Positions 16,284 through 25,605 of a DNA stretch of 64,000 nt are shown here, piece by piece. The DNA comes from Chlorobiota bacterium (GTDB lineage Bacteria; Bacteroidota; Ignavibacteria; OLB7). Below the pieces are notes generated by a model. That model did no database searches. It was not told the DNA's origin and saw nothing but the letters and a program-made list of their open reading frames with translations. The stretch is from the NCBI GenBank assembly GCA_016788565.1, contig JAEUSP010000065.1, positions 47,395 to 111,394 on the forward strand, in the 5' to 3' direction. Position 1 is the first letter of the stretch, and each line of letters starts with the position of its first letter. The position numbers and the translations under genes were made by a program.

Positions 16284-17615
16284 ATGTCCAGAATACAGCA
16301 TACCAACGGAACAACGATGAACGGTTCAGCAACGAACGGAACGGGACGCGACCCGCGCGAAATCGTTGTGGGGCTTGACTTTGGCACCAGCAAAGTCTGC
16401 GCGATTGTGGCCGAACGCAACGATGACTACCCGGGCGGCATTCACGTGCTTGGCATTGGCCATACTCCATCGGAGGGGCTAAATCGCGGTGTGGTGGTGA
16501 ACATCGAGAAAACGGTTCGCTCGGTGGAGCGCGCTGTCGAGCTTGCCCAGGCCCAGTCGGGGGTGAAGATCACTTCCGTCTCGGTTGGCATTGCCGGCGA
16601 CCACATCCAATCGTTTCCCAGCCGTGGCGTGGTGACTATTTCCAGCCAGGATCGCGTGGTGACGAAACAGGATATGGAGCGATTGATAGACGACGCAAAG
16701 CGGGTGAACATCCCCGCCGACCGCCGAATCCTGCACGTGATCCCGCAGGAGTACATCGTGGATGGGCAAGATGGCATCTACGACCCGGTGGGAATGTCGG
16801 GCTTGCGGGTGGAGGTGAACGTCCACATCATCACCGGATTAGTGACCGCCGCGCAAAATATCTACCGCTGTGTGGAGCGCGCCGGCTTGGCCGTGAACGA
16901 CATCGTGTTGGAGCCGCTTGCCAGCAGCTACGCAGTGTTGGACGACGACGAAAAAGAGGTTGGCGTCGCGCTGGTGGATATCGGCGGCGGGACCACCGAC
17001 ATCGCCGTGTTCGAGGATAAAACCATCCGCCACACTGCCGTGATCGGCATGGCAGGGCGGATGCTGACCGACGACATCCGCAAAGTGCTGGGGATCATCG
17101 GCGACCAAGCCGAGCGGGTGAAACGTGAGTACGGTTACGCAATGGAGGAGATGGTGCTGAACGATGAAATTTTTATGATCCCGGGAATCGGCGGGCGGAA
17201 GCCGATGGAGATCAGCAAACGCACCCTTGCCCAAATCATCCAGCCACGAATGGAAGAAATTCTGGAGTTCGTGATGTTGGAGCTGAAAAAATCTGGCTAC
17301 CTGCGGCGGCTTTCTGCTGGCGTGGTGCTGACCGGCGGCGGCGCGCTGCTGCGTGGCATGGCGGACCTTTCCCAGCAAGTGCTGGGGCTTCCGGTCAAGG
17401 TCGGAATTCCGGCGGGGTTGGGGGGGTCGGCACTTGCGCCGGAAGTGGAAAGCCCCATCTACTCCACGGCGGTGGGGTTGGTGCTGCACGCATTTGAAAA
17501 TCAACAACATCAACCCATTATCATCGAGGAACCACAGGAGGAACATCACGAAGAAGAAGGGACGCAAGGCATCTCCATCTTCTCCAGAATGAAGCGATTC
17601 TTAGACGAATTTTAA
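16284..17615 (+). CDS. ftsA: Actin-like cell division protein FtsA
   Basis: An actin-fold ATPase that tethers FtsZ filaments to the membrane. Phosphate-binding motifs are visible (VVGLDFGTSKVCAIVAE near the start, ALVDIGGGTTDIAVFED in the middle, GVVLTGGGALLRG near the end), as is the SHS2 subdomain region. The C-terminus ends ISIFSRMKRFLDEF, an amphipathic membrane-targeting helix. The ATG at 16284 is chosen; a TTG at 16260 would add eight residues and an ATG at 16317 is also possible. About 35 residues before the actin core are Gly/Thr/Asn-rich and not conserved. Confidence 0.95.
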   Translation: MSRIQHTNGTTMNGSATNGTGRDPREIVVGLDFGTSKVCAIVAERNDDYPGGIHVLGIGHTPSEGLNRGVVVNIEKTVRSVERAVELAQAQSGVKITSVSVGIAGDHIQSFPSRGVVTISSQDRVVTKQDMERLIDDAKRVNIPADRRILHVIPQEYIVDGQDGIYDPVGMSGLRVEVNVHIITGLVTAAQNIYRCVERAGLAVNDIVLEPLASSYAVLDDDEKEVGVALVDIGGGTTDIAVFEDKTIRHTAVIGMAGRMLTDDIRKVLGIIGDQAERVKREYGYAMEEMVLNDEIFMIPGIGGRKPMEISKRTLAQIIQPRMEEILEFVMLELKKSGYLRRLSAGVVLTGGGALLRGMADLSQQVLGLPVKVGIPAGLGGSALAPEVESPIYSTAVGLVLHAFENQQHQPIIIEEPQEEHHEEEGTQGISIFSRMKRFLDEF

Positions 17616-17665
17616 AACAACAAAGCAACAAACGCCCAAGCCAAGCAGGAACCAATCCATCCCGC

Positions 17666-17732
17666 TTGGTTTGCGGAAAACCAATCCAAGATAGACATTC
17701 ACTGTACCTACTTTCTCAACAACAAGGGGGAC
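17666..17732 (+). promoter_or_regulatory. Hairpin and Shine-Dalgarno region upstream of ftsZ
   Basis: A 7 bp stem TTGGTTT-GCGGA-AAACCAA spans 17666-17684 in the 121 bp ftsA-ftsZ spacer. AAGGGGG at about 17725 is a clear ribosome-binding site for the ATG at 17737. The hairpin shares GGTTTGCG with the repeat elements at 15151 and 26520. It could attenuate or stabilise the ftsZ message, but no T-run follows it, so it is not a terminator. Confidence 0.5.
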
Positions 17733-17736
17733 CGCT

Positions 17737-19110
17737 ATGATCGAACTCGATCGTACCACCGAAGAACATTACGGGGCAAAACTCAGAATCATTGGCGTTG
17801 GCGGCGGCGGGGGAAATGCCGTCAACAGCATGATTGACCGCGGGCTTGCTGGCTGCGAGTTCATGGTTGTCAACACCGATGTGCAGGCGTTGCAGAACAG
17901 CCTGTCGCCCATTCGCGTCCAGGTTGGGCGCCAACTGACACGTGGCTTGGGGGCCGGGGCCACACCAACGGTTGGGCGCGATGCCGTGCTGGAAAACCGC
18001 GACGAAATCCACCAAGCATTGCACGGAGCCGACATGGTGTTTGTCACCTGCGGCATGGGCGGCGGGACCGGAACCGGCGGCGCGCCAGTGGTGGCCGAAA
18101 TCGCCAAAGCCGCCGGCGCGCTGGTGGTGGGGGTTGTCACCCGCCCATTCGATTGGGAGGGGAAAAGGCGGAAGGATCAAGCCGAGCTTGGGATCAAGGA
18201 ACTGAAGCAGCACGTGGACACGCTGATTGTGGTTCCAAACCAGAAACTTCTTTCCATCATTGATAAACGTGTTGGCTTCCGCGATGCCTTCCGGTTGGTG
18301 GATGACGTGCTGTACAACGCCACGCGCGGCATTGCCGAAATCATCACCGGACACGGCGTTGTGAACGTGGACTTCGCCGACGTTCGCACCGTGATGAAGG
18401 ACATGGGGGAAGCACTGATGGGAACCGGCATTGCCAGCGGTGAATACCGCGCAACCGAGGCCGCACAAAACGCTATCTCATCGCCGTTGCTGGAAGGCAT
18501 CTCCATCTCCGGTGCCGAAGGGGTGCTGATTAACATTGCCGCCAGCACCAACATGACCATGATGGAAGTTGACGAAGCCGTCAAAGTGGTCTATGATGCC
18601 GTCGGCTCCGATGCCAACATCATCTTCGGTGTGGTGCTGAACGATGACCTGGCCGACCAGATGATGGTGACGGTGATTGCCACAGGGTTCAACAAAGCCA
18701 AGGAAGCCAAGGCCACGCAGCCAGCCGAAAACAACTGGCAAAGCAACGTCTTCCGCCAGCAGCAGCAATCGCCCCAGCAGATGCAGCAGCAACAGATGCA
18801 GCAGCAACCGCAGCCAGCGATGCCGCCGCAAATGCCCCAGCAAATGCCAGCCGCCCAGCCCAGCATCCGCACAACCTACTCCCTTCCCCAGGAAGGAAGC
18901 CGCGTACCGATTGGGCAGGAAGAACTGGAGCAATACAACGAGCCGGCCGTGGTGCGTCGTGGCTTGGGTATCCACCGGGGCGGATTCGATATCCGCCGCA
19001 ACGATGCCGAGGCCAACGCCGAGCAGCAAGAACAGCAGGAGGAGCAGCAGTACGAACGCCGCCGCCAAGCCGTTGAAAAGCCAGCGTTCTTGCGGAGGAT
19101 TATGGATTAA
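17737..19110 (+). CDS. ftsZ: Tubulin-like GTPase FtsZ
   Basis: The division-ring GTPase, 457 residues. The N-terminal Rossmann glycine loop GVGGGGGNAVN is near residue 20; the tubulin signature GGGTGTGGAPV is at about 108-118, and the T7 loop residues NVDFADV are intact. After the globular core (to about residue 325) comes a disordered linker of about 110 residues, very rich in Gln, Met and Pro at about 340-375. It ends in PAFLRRIMD, matching the conserved C-terminal peptide that binds FtsA. The gene has its own strong Shine-Dalgarno site and is followed by a terminator. Confidence 0.98.
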   Translation: MIELDRTTEEHYGAKLRIIGVGGGGGNAVNSMIDRGLAGCEFMVVNTDVQALQNSLSPIRVQVGRQLTRGLGAGATPTVGRDAVLENRDEIHQALHGADMVFVTCGMGGGTGTGGAPVVAEIAKAAGALVVGVVTRPFDWEGKRRKDQAELGIKELKQHVDTLIVVPNQKLLSIIDKRVGFRDAFRLVDDVLYNATRGIAEIITGHGVVNVDFADVRTVMKDMGEALMGTGIASGEYRATEAAQNAISSPLLEGISISGAEGVLINIAASTNMTMMEVDEAVKVVYDAVGSDANIIFGVVLNDDLADQMMVTVIATGFNKAKEAKATQPAENNWQSNVFRQQQQSPQQMQQQQMQQQPQPAMPPQMPQQMPAAQPSIRTTYSLPQEGSRVPIGQEELEQYNEPAVVRRGLGIHRGGFDIRRNDAEANAEQQEQQEEQQYERRRQAVEKPAFLRRIMD

Positions 19111-19138
19111 GCAACACGGCTACAATGTTAGTTGAGGA

Positions 19139-19190
19139 CAACGCCCGTTGCAGTTCAGCTCTCGCAGAACGCAACGGGCGTTGAGTATTT
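19139..19190 (+). terminator. Rho-independent terminator ending the dcw cluster
   Basis: Perfect 13 bp arms CAACGCCCGTTGC (19139-19151) and GCAACGGGCGTTG (19171-19183) are followed by AGTATTTTT. It lies 28 bp after the ftsZ stop. From here to 19355 no gene is seen. Confidence 0.85.
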
Positions 19191-19355
19191 TTGGGGGAGC
19201 GCAGTTTTCTGAAAACATCAATCGCCAGCCGCTGCGGGCCAAGCGGATGCTTCGTGTGACATTCAATATCGCCCACGCACTCTTCCCCTGTTTCCCCTTG
19301 CTTAATCGTTGCGGCGGCTCCATTTTGCTGGCCGATTTTTATCATAGCACCTGAA

Positions 19356-20837
19356 ATGAGACAACGCAACATCCGTGCGGCGATTCTGCCGCTGCTTCTA
19401 CTTCTTGGCTCATGTTGGCTAACCGCTTGTGGCGATGATACACCAACCGCCCCACCGCCGGTGGTGATCCCTGGCGATTCCGAGCCGATCATCTACTCCA
19501 AGCATATCCAACCGATCTGGGAAAACAGTTGCGCCGGAAGCGGTTGCCACCTGAACGGCGACCGTGGCGGCGGGCTTTCGTTGGACACGTGGGATGACTT
19601 GGTGGCCGGGGCCAAATTTGGTGGGGTGGTGGTTCCGTTCGCCCTGCGAAAAAGCTACCTGTTCCACAACATCAACACCGACACCACGATTGCGCCGGTG
19701 GCCATTACGCGAATGCCCCTAAGCCGCGACCCAATCCCTGCCCAGCAAGTGATGCTGATAAAACGGTGGATTGAAGAAGGAGCAAAAAACGACCAGGGGA
19801 AAATCCCGTACAGCGAACCCAACCGCAAACGGATGTTCATTGGGGCACAAAGCGAGGACAAGATGACGGTGGTTGATCTGGCGCAGATGACCGTTGCGCG
19901 CTACATCAGCGTTGGCACCATGCCCGACGCAACCACCCCCCCGGAAAGTCCCCACAACGTTCTGCTTTCCCCCGACGGCCGTCATCTGTTCGTGAACCTG
20001 ATTGCGCGTGGCCGCATCGAAAAATATGATGCCCAGACGTTTGAGAAATTGGGGGAGACCGGTGTGGGAAGCCAACCCGCCCAGATTATCACCACCCGCG
20101 ATGGCTCCACGCTCTACGTCTCCAATTTCAACTACTCAGGCAACCCCACCTTTATCGTTCGTGTTGATGCCGCAACAATGCGCGTCACCGACACCATCTA
20201 CAATGTTGGATATGCACCTCACAGCTTGGTCTTGAGCAAGGATGAGCGATTCCTCTATTCGGTAAATCCTGATGGCGAGGATGTGACGGAGGTTGATCTG
20301 GCAAAGGCCACCGTTGTGCGGCGGTTCCCGATTTCGCCCGGGCTGCCAGCAAACCCTTTGGGGCTTAGTAATTATGAGCCATACCACGGGCTGCTTTCGC
20401 CTGACGGGAAGGACTTGTTGGTGACCTGCCGCCAAAGCCGTGAGGTTCGTATCATCAATCTTGCGACCGGAACCGTGACCGATAGCATCCCAGTTGAAAA
20501 AGCTCCGCTGATCTGCGCGCTCACCCCCGATGGCACTCAGCTTTGGGTCCCGAATTCCGGTGCGAACAGTGTTTCCATCATTGACCTATCCTCCCGCACA
20601 GTAATCGAAACGATTCCGAATTTGCTGACCCAACCACACACCGTGGCCTTCAGCAGCGATGGGAAAAAGGCGTTTGTTAGCTGCGAAAACCGGAGCGCGG
20701 GTTCATCAACCCACCACCCAGTAACCGGCGAGGATAAGGCCCCGGGCATTCTGTACGTGATAGATACTTCAACGCTGAACATCCTGAAGCAGATGGATAT
20801 CGGCTCCTTTGCAACGGGGATTGCGGTTCAGCAATAA
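19356..20837 (+). CDS. Lipoprotein with an N-terminal cytochrome-c-like domain and a YVTN-type beta-propeller
   Basis: A lipoprotein signal peptide ends in the lipobox LTAC (Cys25). A cytochrome-like segment follows: C59-AGSG-C64-H65, a CX4CH spacing rather than CX2CH, and a later R-M120-P with LIKRWIEEGAKND, as in Planctomycete-type cytochrome c domains. Residues about 160-490 form repeated 40-45 residue blades with SPDG and YVSN-type motifs (LLSPDGRHLFVNL, TLYVSNFNYSG), a YVTN beta-propeller. Probably attached to the outer membrane or periplasmic. Covalent haem attachment is not certain with CX4CH. Substrate unknown. Confidence 0.8.
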   Translation: MRQRNIRAAILPLLLLLGSCWLTACGDDTPTAPPPVVIPGDSEPIIYSKHIQPIWENSCAGSGCHLNGDRGGGLSLDTWDDLVAGAKFGGVVVPFALRKSYLFHNINTDTTIAPVAITRMPLSRDPIPAQQVMLIKRWIEEGAKNDQGKIPYSEPNRKRMFIGAQSEDKMTVVDLAQMTVARYISVGTMPDATTPPESPHNVLLSPDGRHLFVNLIARGRIEKYDAQTFEKLGETGVGSQPAQIITTRDGSTLYVSNFNYSGNPTFIVRVDAATMRVTDTIYNVGYAPHSLVLSKDERFLYSVNPDGEDVTEVDLAKATVVRRFPISPGLPANPLGLSNYEPYHGLLSPDGKDLLVTCRQSREVRIINLATGTVTDSIPVEKAPLICALTPDGTQLWVPNSGANSVSIIDLSSRTVIETIPNLLTQPHTVAFSSDGKKAFVSCENRSAGSSTHHPVTGEDKAPGILYVIDTSTLNILKQMDIGSFATGIAVQQ

Positions 20838-20894
20838 CGCGCCCCGGTGATCCTTCGGTGGCTTGCTTCCTCACGATTCTTTCACACTGCTTCC

Positions 20895-21503
20895 ATGATT
20901 GAATATCTGAGCGGAACCCTGCTGGAAAAAACGCCAACCAAAGCCGTGATCCTTGCCGGCGGTGTTGGCTACGGTGCGTTGATCTCGTTGGCAACATTCG
21001 AGCGGCTTCCGGCTGTTGGCCAGAACGCCTCGCTCCACACCTACCTTGCCGTCCGCGAGGATGCGATGACGTTGTACGGTTTTGCCGAGACGATGGAGCG
21101 GGAGATGTTCCTACTGCTGACGGGGGTGAACGGCATCGGCCCCAAAATCGCCATTGGAATTTTAAGCAGTGCGGGGACTGATACCTTGCGGGAGAACATT
21201 GCTCGTGGCAACGCCGCAGCCTTAACCGCGCTTCCCGGGGTTGGCAAAAAAACCGCCGAGCGGATGGCGTTAGAGCTTCGCGACAAAATCAGCGCGTTGG
21301 GGGGGGAATCGGGGAACGCATTTGGCGCGGCGGCCGGAAGCGTGCCGGAAATTCGCGCCGAAGCGTTGGCGGCGTTGGTTGCGCTGGGCTACGGCCGCCC
21401 GGTGGCCGAGCGCGCAATCCGCAGCGCGCTGAAGGAGGGGCCACAAGTGGAACGCAATGTGGAAACATTGCTGAAAGCAGCATTGAAGCAGATTGCGGGG
21501 TGA
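20895..21503 (+). CDS. ruvA: Holliday junction branch migration protein RuvA
   Basis: A 202-residue subunit that binds Holliday junctions as a tetramer and loads RuvB. The N-terminal OB fold starts MIEYLSGTLLEKTPTKAVI. Two helix-hairpin-helix motifs follow (LTGVNGIGPKIAIGIL and LPGVGKKTAERMALEL), and the C-terminal domain III (ALAALVALGYGRPVAERAI) binds RuvB. The ATG at 20895 gives the family length; the upstream frame extension to 20847 is not needed. RuvB and RuvC are not in the window. Confidence 0.95.
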   Translation: MIEYLSGTLLEKTPTKAVILAGGVGYGALISLATFERLPAVGQNASLHTYLAVREDAMTLYGFAETMEREMFLLLTGVNGIGPKIAIGILSSAGTDTLRENIARGNAAALTALPGVGKKTAERMALELRDKISALGGESGNAFGAAAGSVPEIRAEALAALVALGYGRPVAERAIRSALKEGPQVERNVETLLKAALKQIAG

Positions 21504-21555
21504 AAGGGGAAACACAGCCAACCAATTTGTTCCGAGCATACCATTCACAAACCTC

Positions 21556-22461
21556 ATGCTGATCGCCATCATCGGTAATCCCGGGAAGCCTGATCTTCCC
21601 AACGCCGTCCGCGCCTTGCTGGAAATTTTGGATGAGCGTGGGGTTCCGGTGCTGTTGTATGAAGGGATTCGGGAGGAGTTAGCTGGCGTGGCCAGCGGGC
21701 GGGACTTTGGGACGTATCCCGAAATCCGTGCCAACGCTACCTACGCCATTGCGTTCGGCGGCGATGGAACGATGCTTGGCGCAAGCCGAATGCTGGCGGG
21801 GTCGGGGATACCGCTGGTTGGGGTGAACTTGGGGAAGCTGGGGTTTTTGGCCGAGTTCTCGGTGGCCTCGCTTGCCGGAACAATGGACGATCTGCTGGCG
21901 GGGCGTTGCCGCATTGTGGAGCGTGCGCTGCTGCAAGCCACCTTCCCCGATCTTCCCGAACAGGAGCCGATTGTTGCCCTGAACGACATCGTGTTCGACA
22001 AGCGTGGCGCGGGGCTGATGATGCAGATGGAGACCTTCATCAACGGTGATTTTTTGGGGGCCTACCGCGCCGATGGATTGATCCTTTCCACCCCCACCGG
22101 CTCAACCGCATACTCGCTGGCGGTTGGCGGCCCGGTGGTGGTCCCCAGCGCGCAGGTGATTGTGATGGCCCCGATTGCTCCGCACATGCTAACCGCACGC
22201 CCGGTGGTGGTCCCCGACACCGCCGTGATTGAAGTTTGCCCGATTGCCCAGCACGACGGCGAAACCGCAACAATCATTGCCGATGGGCAACTGTACCGTA
22301 ACCTTCCCATGCCATTGCGGGTCTGTATCACGCGGCATCACGATACGGCTGCGCTTGTCAAGAGCAGTGCCACAACGTATTTTGATGTCCTTCGTGCCAA
22401 GCTGCTGTGGGGGGAAGAAGTCCGGACAGCACGGCATGAAGCAAAAAAAGATCAGCCATAA
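21556..22461 (+). CDS. nadK: NAD kinase (ATP-NAD kinase)
   Basis: Phosphorylates NAD to NADP in the cytoplasm. It carries the kinase motif FGGDGTMLG at about residue 76, the NLGKLGFLAEF segment, and DGLILSTPTGSTAYSLAVGGP, all diagnostic for the family. The ATG at 21556 (MLIAIIGNPGKPDL) is preferred to the in-frame start at 21493, which would overlap ruvA. Length 301 is typical. It lies 52 bp after ruvA on the same strand. Confidence 0.95.
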   Translation: MLIAIIGNPGKPDLPNAVRALLEILDERGVPVLLYEGIREELAGVASGRDFGTYPEIRANATYAIAFGGDGTMLGASRMLAGSGIPLVGVNLGKLGFLAEFSVASLAGTMDDLLAGRCRIVERALLQATFPDLPEQEPIVALNDIVFDKRGAGLMMQMETFINGDFLGAYRADGLILSTPTGSTAYSLAVGGPVVVPSAQVIVMAPIAPHMLTARPVVVPDTAVIEVCPIAQHDGETATIIADGQLYRNLPMPLRVCITRHHDTAALVKSSATTYFDVLRAKLLWGEEVRTARHEAKKDQP

Positions 22462-22539
22462 GGCTGCCAATCGTCTATCGCGCACCGCCTGCGCAACCTT
22501 CCCGCAAACCTAACCAACAGCTTTTACCGAGTAAAGATC

Positions 22540-23070
22540 ATGCGCAAATTCTTGTTCCCTTTCGCACTGGCCGCACTGGCGTTGCTGGCCTCCGCCTGTA
22601 GCGACACCACCTCGGCAACCACCGACGAACTTGGCAAAACCACCGTCGAAGAAGTCCAAGCCAACAGCGCGTATGCGTGGTTCCAAGTTGGCTACGATGC
22701 CTACCCGACAAGTGCCGGCAAGGCAATTTTCGACAGCAGCGTTGCCAAAATTAAAGCCAGCTTCGACCCCGCAAAGCACTCCATCACCATGGCGGTGAAA
22801 CTGAACTGCGGTTGCACCGAAACGCAGAACACCTTCCCACAAATCATGAAGACGCTGGATGCAGCTGGGATTCCCCGCAGCAACGTCAGCATCTACGCCA
22901 CCGACACCCGCTTGAACGGCATTGATTCGATTAAAGCAGCCTACAACATCAATGTTGCTCCGGTGTACCTTGTGCTGAAAGGGGGGAATGTGAAAGGGCG
23001 GATTATTAAAGCCCCAACAACCGGCAAAACGGTGGATCAAGATTTAGCGGAATTCTTCGCAGTTCCGTAA
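22540..23070 (+). CDS. Thioredoxin-like lipoprotein
   Basis: A 176-residue lipoprotein with lipobox ASAC (Cys20). The body resembles a thioredoxin fold: an alternating beta-alpha pattern, a possible active-site N-C90-G-C92 in the usual position after the second strand, and NVAPVYLVLKGGNVKGRI, where VAP supplies the cis-proline. CGC rather than CXXC is unusual; it could allow disulfide chemistry like known CXC peptides or be structural. Function unknown; the thioredoxin assignment is inference. A strong terminator follows. Confidence 0.6.
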   Translation: MRKFLFPFALAALALLASACSDTTSATTDELGKTTVEEVQANSAYAWFQVGYDAYPTSAGKAIFDSSVAKIKASFDPAKHSITMAVKLNCGCTETQNTFPQIMKTLDAAGIPRSNVSIYATDTRLNGIDSIKAAYNINVAPVYLVLKGGNVKGRIIKAPTTGKTVDQDLAEFFAVP

Positions 23071-23100
23071 CAACGGCTCCGCAAAAGGAAACAAGCAGCA

Positions 23101-23167
23101 GAACCAAACAGAGACAGGGCAGCCGAAGCATATCGCTGCCCTGTTTCTGTTTGGTTCCCATTTTTTT
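23101..23167 (+). terminator. Long rho-independent terminator
   Basis: A 23 bp inverted repeat with one mismatch (arms 23101-23123 and 23135-23157, inner part CAGGGCAGC/GCTGCCCTG) is followed within a few bases by a run of T (23161-23167). It ends the ruvA-nadK-lipoprotein transcription unit. The rest of the spacer to 23295 shows nothing else. Confidence 0.85.
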
Positions 23168-23295
23168 GTGGCGCAACAGCATTCCTCCACACTTGCTCAC
23201 CCTACTTTATTCGTCATCTGTGTTGCTCCGCCAGTCTGGGAGCATTCACTCGCTTCATCCATTTTCCTGATCCATTTTCTGTGATCTATTTCCCC

Positions 23296-25605
23296 ATGAC
23301 CTTTTCGCACTATCACCTCTGGCTCCGGCGTAGCTGGGTTGCCGGGTTGGCATTGTTGCCGGTGGCGTTGCTGATGGCGTTCCCAGCGCGGGGCCAAGCA
23401 CAACAGCAGGAAGCCACGCTGAGCGGGTTCGTGAGCGATTCGGCAACGAAGGAGAAGATGATCTCGGCAACGGTAGCGATTCGCGGAACCAAGTTAGGCG
23501 CGCTGACCAACAAGCAGGGGATGTTCACCATCAAGGGGATTGCACCCGGAAGCTACATCGTCACGGTGAGTTTTGTTGGCTACCGGCGGATTGAGCAAGA
23601 ACTCACCTTTGCGCCCGGGGAATCCAAGCGGGTGAATTTCCAGCTGACCCCAAACACTGTTGCCTCCAAGGAGATCACCGTCATCGCCGATGATGAAATT
23701 GAACGCCGCGAAATTGTGGTGAGCCGTGTGGATATTCCGGTGGAGCAGCTTAGCCAACTGCGTATCGGCGGCGAATCCGATGTCTTCCGCGCACTGCAAT
23801 ATCTGCCCGGTGTGCTTACCAGTTCGCAGCTTTCCAGCGGCCTGTACATCCGGGGTGGCTCGCCCGACCAGAACCTGATTCTGATTGATGGCTCCACGGT
23901 CTATAATCCTTCTCACCTCCTCGGTTTTTTCTCCACCTTCAACCCCGATGCAATCAAGAATGTGGAGCTGATAAAAGGGGGATATCCGGCTGAGTACGGC
24001 GGGCGGCTTTCGGCGGTGCTGGACCTGACGCAGAAAGATGGCAACCGCGAAAACGTGGAGGGGGTTGCTACGCTGGGGGCGATTTCTTCGCGGTTATCGT
24101 TGCAGGGGCCGTTGGGTGCTGGCTCGTGGTTTATCGGCGGGCGGCGCACCTACCTTGATCTAATTTTGGGATTGATCCCCCAGGACCCTGCCGAGCCGTT
24201 CCCCGATTTTGCTTTCTACGATGCCAACGCAAAACTCACCCAGGACCTTAGCGATAACGACATCATCTCGGCCAGCGGTTTCCTGAGTCGCGACGACCTT
24301 AGCTTGGATGGTGGGGGGATTGATTTTAACGTCCACATCGGCAACAGAACCGGAACATTGCGCTGGAACCACATCTTCAACGAAAGCCTTTTTTCGGTGC
24401 TGAACGTCAGCGGAAGCCAGTACGAAAACGGCTTTGTGGGGAACAACGGCGGGTTCGGGTTCATTGTGGAAAACGGGATCACCGATTACACCCTCAAGGG
24501 GAGCACCGAGTGGTTCATCACCAACGATGCCACGCTGAAAGGGGGATTTGAAGTCACCAACTACACCTTCAGCTACTACCAGAACACCACTGGCAGCGAT
24601 ACGGCAATCGCCAGCGGAACGCAGCAAGCTGGGCTAACCAATCTGAAAATTCGCGACTGGACGTATGCGGCGTTTCTTCAGGGGAATTACCAACTCACCG
24701 ACCTGCTGGGGCTGCAAGCTGGGTTGCGCCTTGACCACTACGACCAGTTGCAGCAAACCTACTTCGATCCACGCTTGGCACTGCGGCTGCAAGTTCAGCC
24801 GGGCGTTGTGGTGAAAGGGGCTTGGGGGATTTTTCATCAATATCTGCACCTTGCTTCGCTGCCAGATTTTTCCTTTTTCGACACCTGGCTTCCCACCGAT
24901 TCCAGCTCGCTTCCCAGCATCGGAACTCACTACATCGTTGGGGTGGAAACGGAGCCGTGGGAGGGGACGAGTGTGAACGTTGATCTGTACTACAAGACGA
25001 TGGAGAACATCACCGAACTGAACCGATTCAACACACGGTCGGGAACGGTATCGCAGATTTTTTACACCGGGGATGGGCACTCCTACGGGGCTGAGTTGTT
25101 TGTGCAGCAGCGGGCGGGGCGGCTAACGGGATGGATGGGATACGGCTTGGGATTTATCGCTTCCCAGTTCGACAGCATCAACGGCGGGCGCGAATTTCGC
25201 CCCAAGTATGACCGCCGGCACGACGTGAAATTGGTGGCGCAGTACAAGATCAACGACCGCTGGGAAGTTGGGGCATCGTTCAGTTTTCAATCGGGGCAAT
25301 CCTATACCGGGGCAACCTCACGGTTCCGAACAAACTTGCCGGGGGATACCGTTGCCGCCGATGTGGTGATCCCTTCCGAGCGGTTCGGACTGCGGCTTCC
25401 GCCCTCGCACCAGCTGAACATCAACGCCAACTACAACTCCACCCTGTTCGGCCTGCCGATGCGGCTGCTGATTGACCTGTACAACGTCTATTCCCGGCGC
25501 GACATCTGGTTCCGCTACTACGACACCACTACCGACGAAACGAAAGTGACGGATGTTCGCTTGCTCCCAATCATTCCATCGGTTGCGTTGGAGGTGAAGT
25601 TTTGA
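23296..25605 (+). CDS. TonB-dependent outer membrane receptor with N-terminal carboxypeptidase-regulatory domain
   Basis: A 769-residue protein: signal peptide (about residues 1-35, cleaved near GQA), then a CarboxypepD_reg-like Ig fold (ATLSGFVSDSATKEKMISATV to about residue 115). The plug domain includes YIRGGSPDQNLILIDGSTVY and GGYPAEYGGRLSAVLDL, followed by a beta-barrel ending in the aromatic ALEVKF typical of outer membrane proteins. Such receptors import nutrients or metal chelates using TonB. The stop overlaps the next gene (TGATG), a DUF4249 lipoprotein, forming a two-gene unit. GTG at 23281 is a possible earlier start. Substrate unknown. Confidence 0.9.
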   Translation: MTFSHYHLWLRRSWVAGLALLPVALLMAFPARGQAQQQEATLSGFVSDSATKEKMISATVAIRGTKLGALTNKQGMFTIKGIAPGSYIVTVSFVGYRRIEQELTFAPGESKRVNFQLTPNTVASKEITVIADDEIERREIVVSRVDIPVEQLSQLRIGGESDVFRALQYLPGVLTSSQLSSGLYIRGGSPDQNLILIDGSTVYNPSHLLGFFSTFNPDAIKNVELIKGGYPAEYGGRLSAVLDLTQKDGNRENVEGVATLGAISSRLSLQGPLGAGSWFIGGRRTYLDLILGLIPQDPAEPFPDFAFYDANAKLTQDLSDNDIISASGFLSRDDLSLDGGGIDFNVHIGNRTGTLRWNHIFNESLFSVLNVSGSQYENGFVGNNGGFGFIVENGITDYTLKGSTEWFITNDATLKGGFEVTNYTFSYYQNTTGSDTAIASGTQQAGLTNLKIRDWTYAAFLQGNYQLTDLLGLQAGLRLDHYDQLQQTYFDPRLALRLQVQPGVVVKGAWGIFHQYLHLASLPDFSFFDTWLPTDSSSLPSIGTHYIVGVETEPWEGTSVNVDLYYKTMENITELNRFNTRSGTVSQIFYTGDGHSYGAELFVQQRAGRLTGWMGYGLGFIASQFDSINGGREFRPKYDRRHDVKLVAQYKINDRWEVGASFSFQSGQSYTGATSRFRTNLPGDTVAADVVIPSERFGLRLPPSHQLNINANYNSTLFGLPMRLLIDLYNVYSRRDIWFRYYDTTTDETKVTDVRLLPIIPSVALEVKF

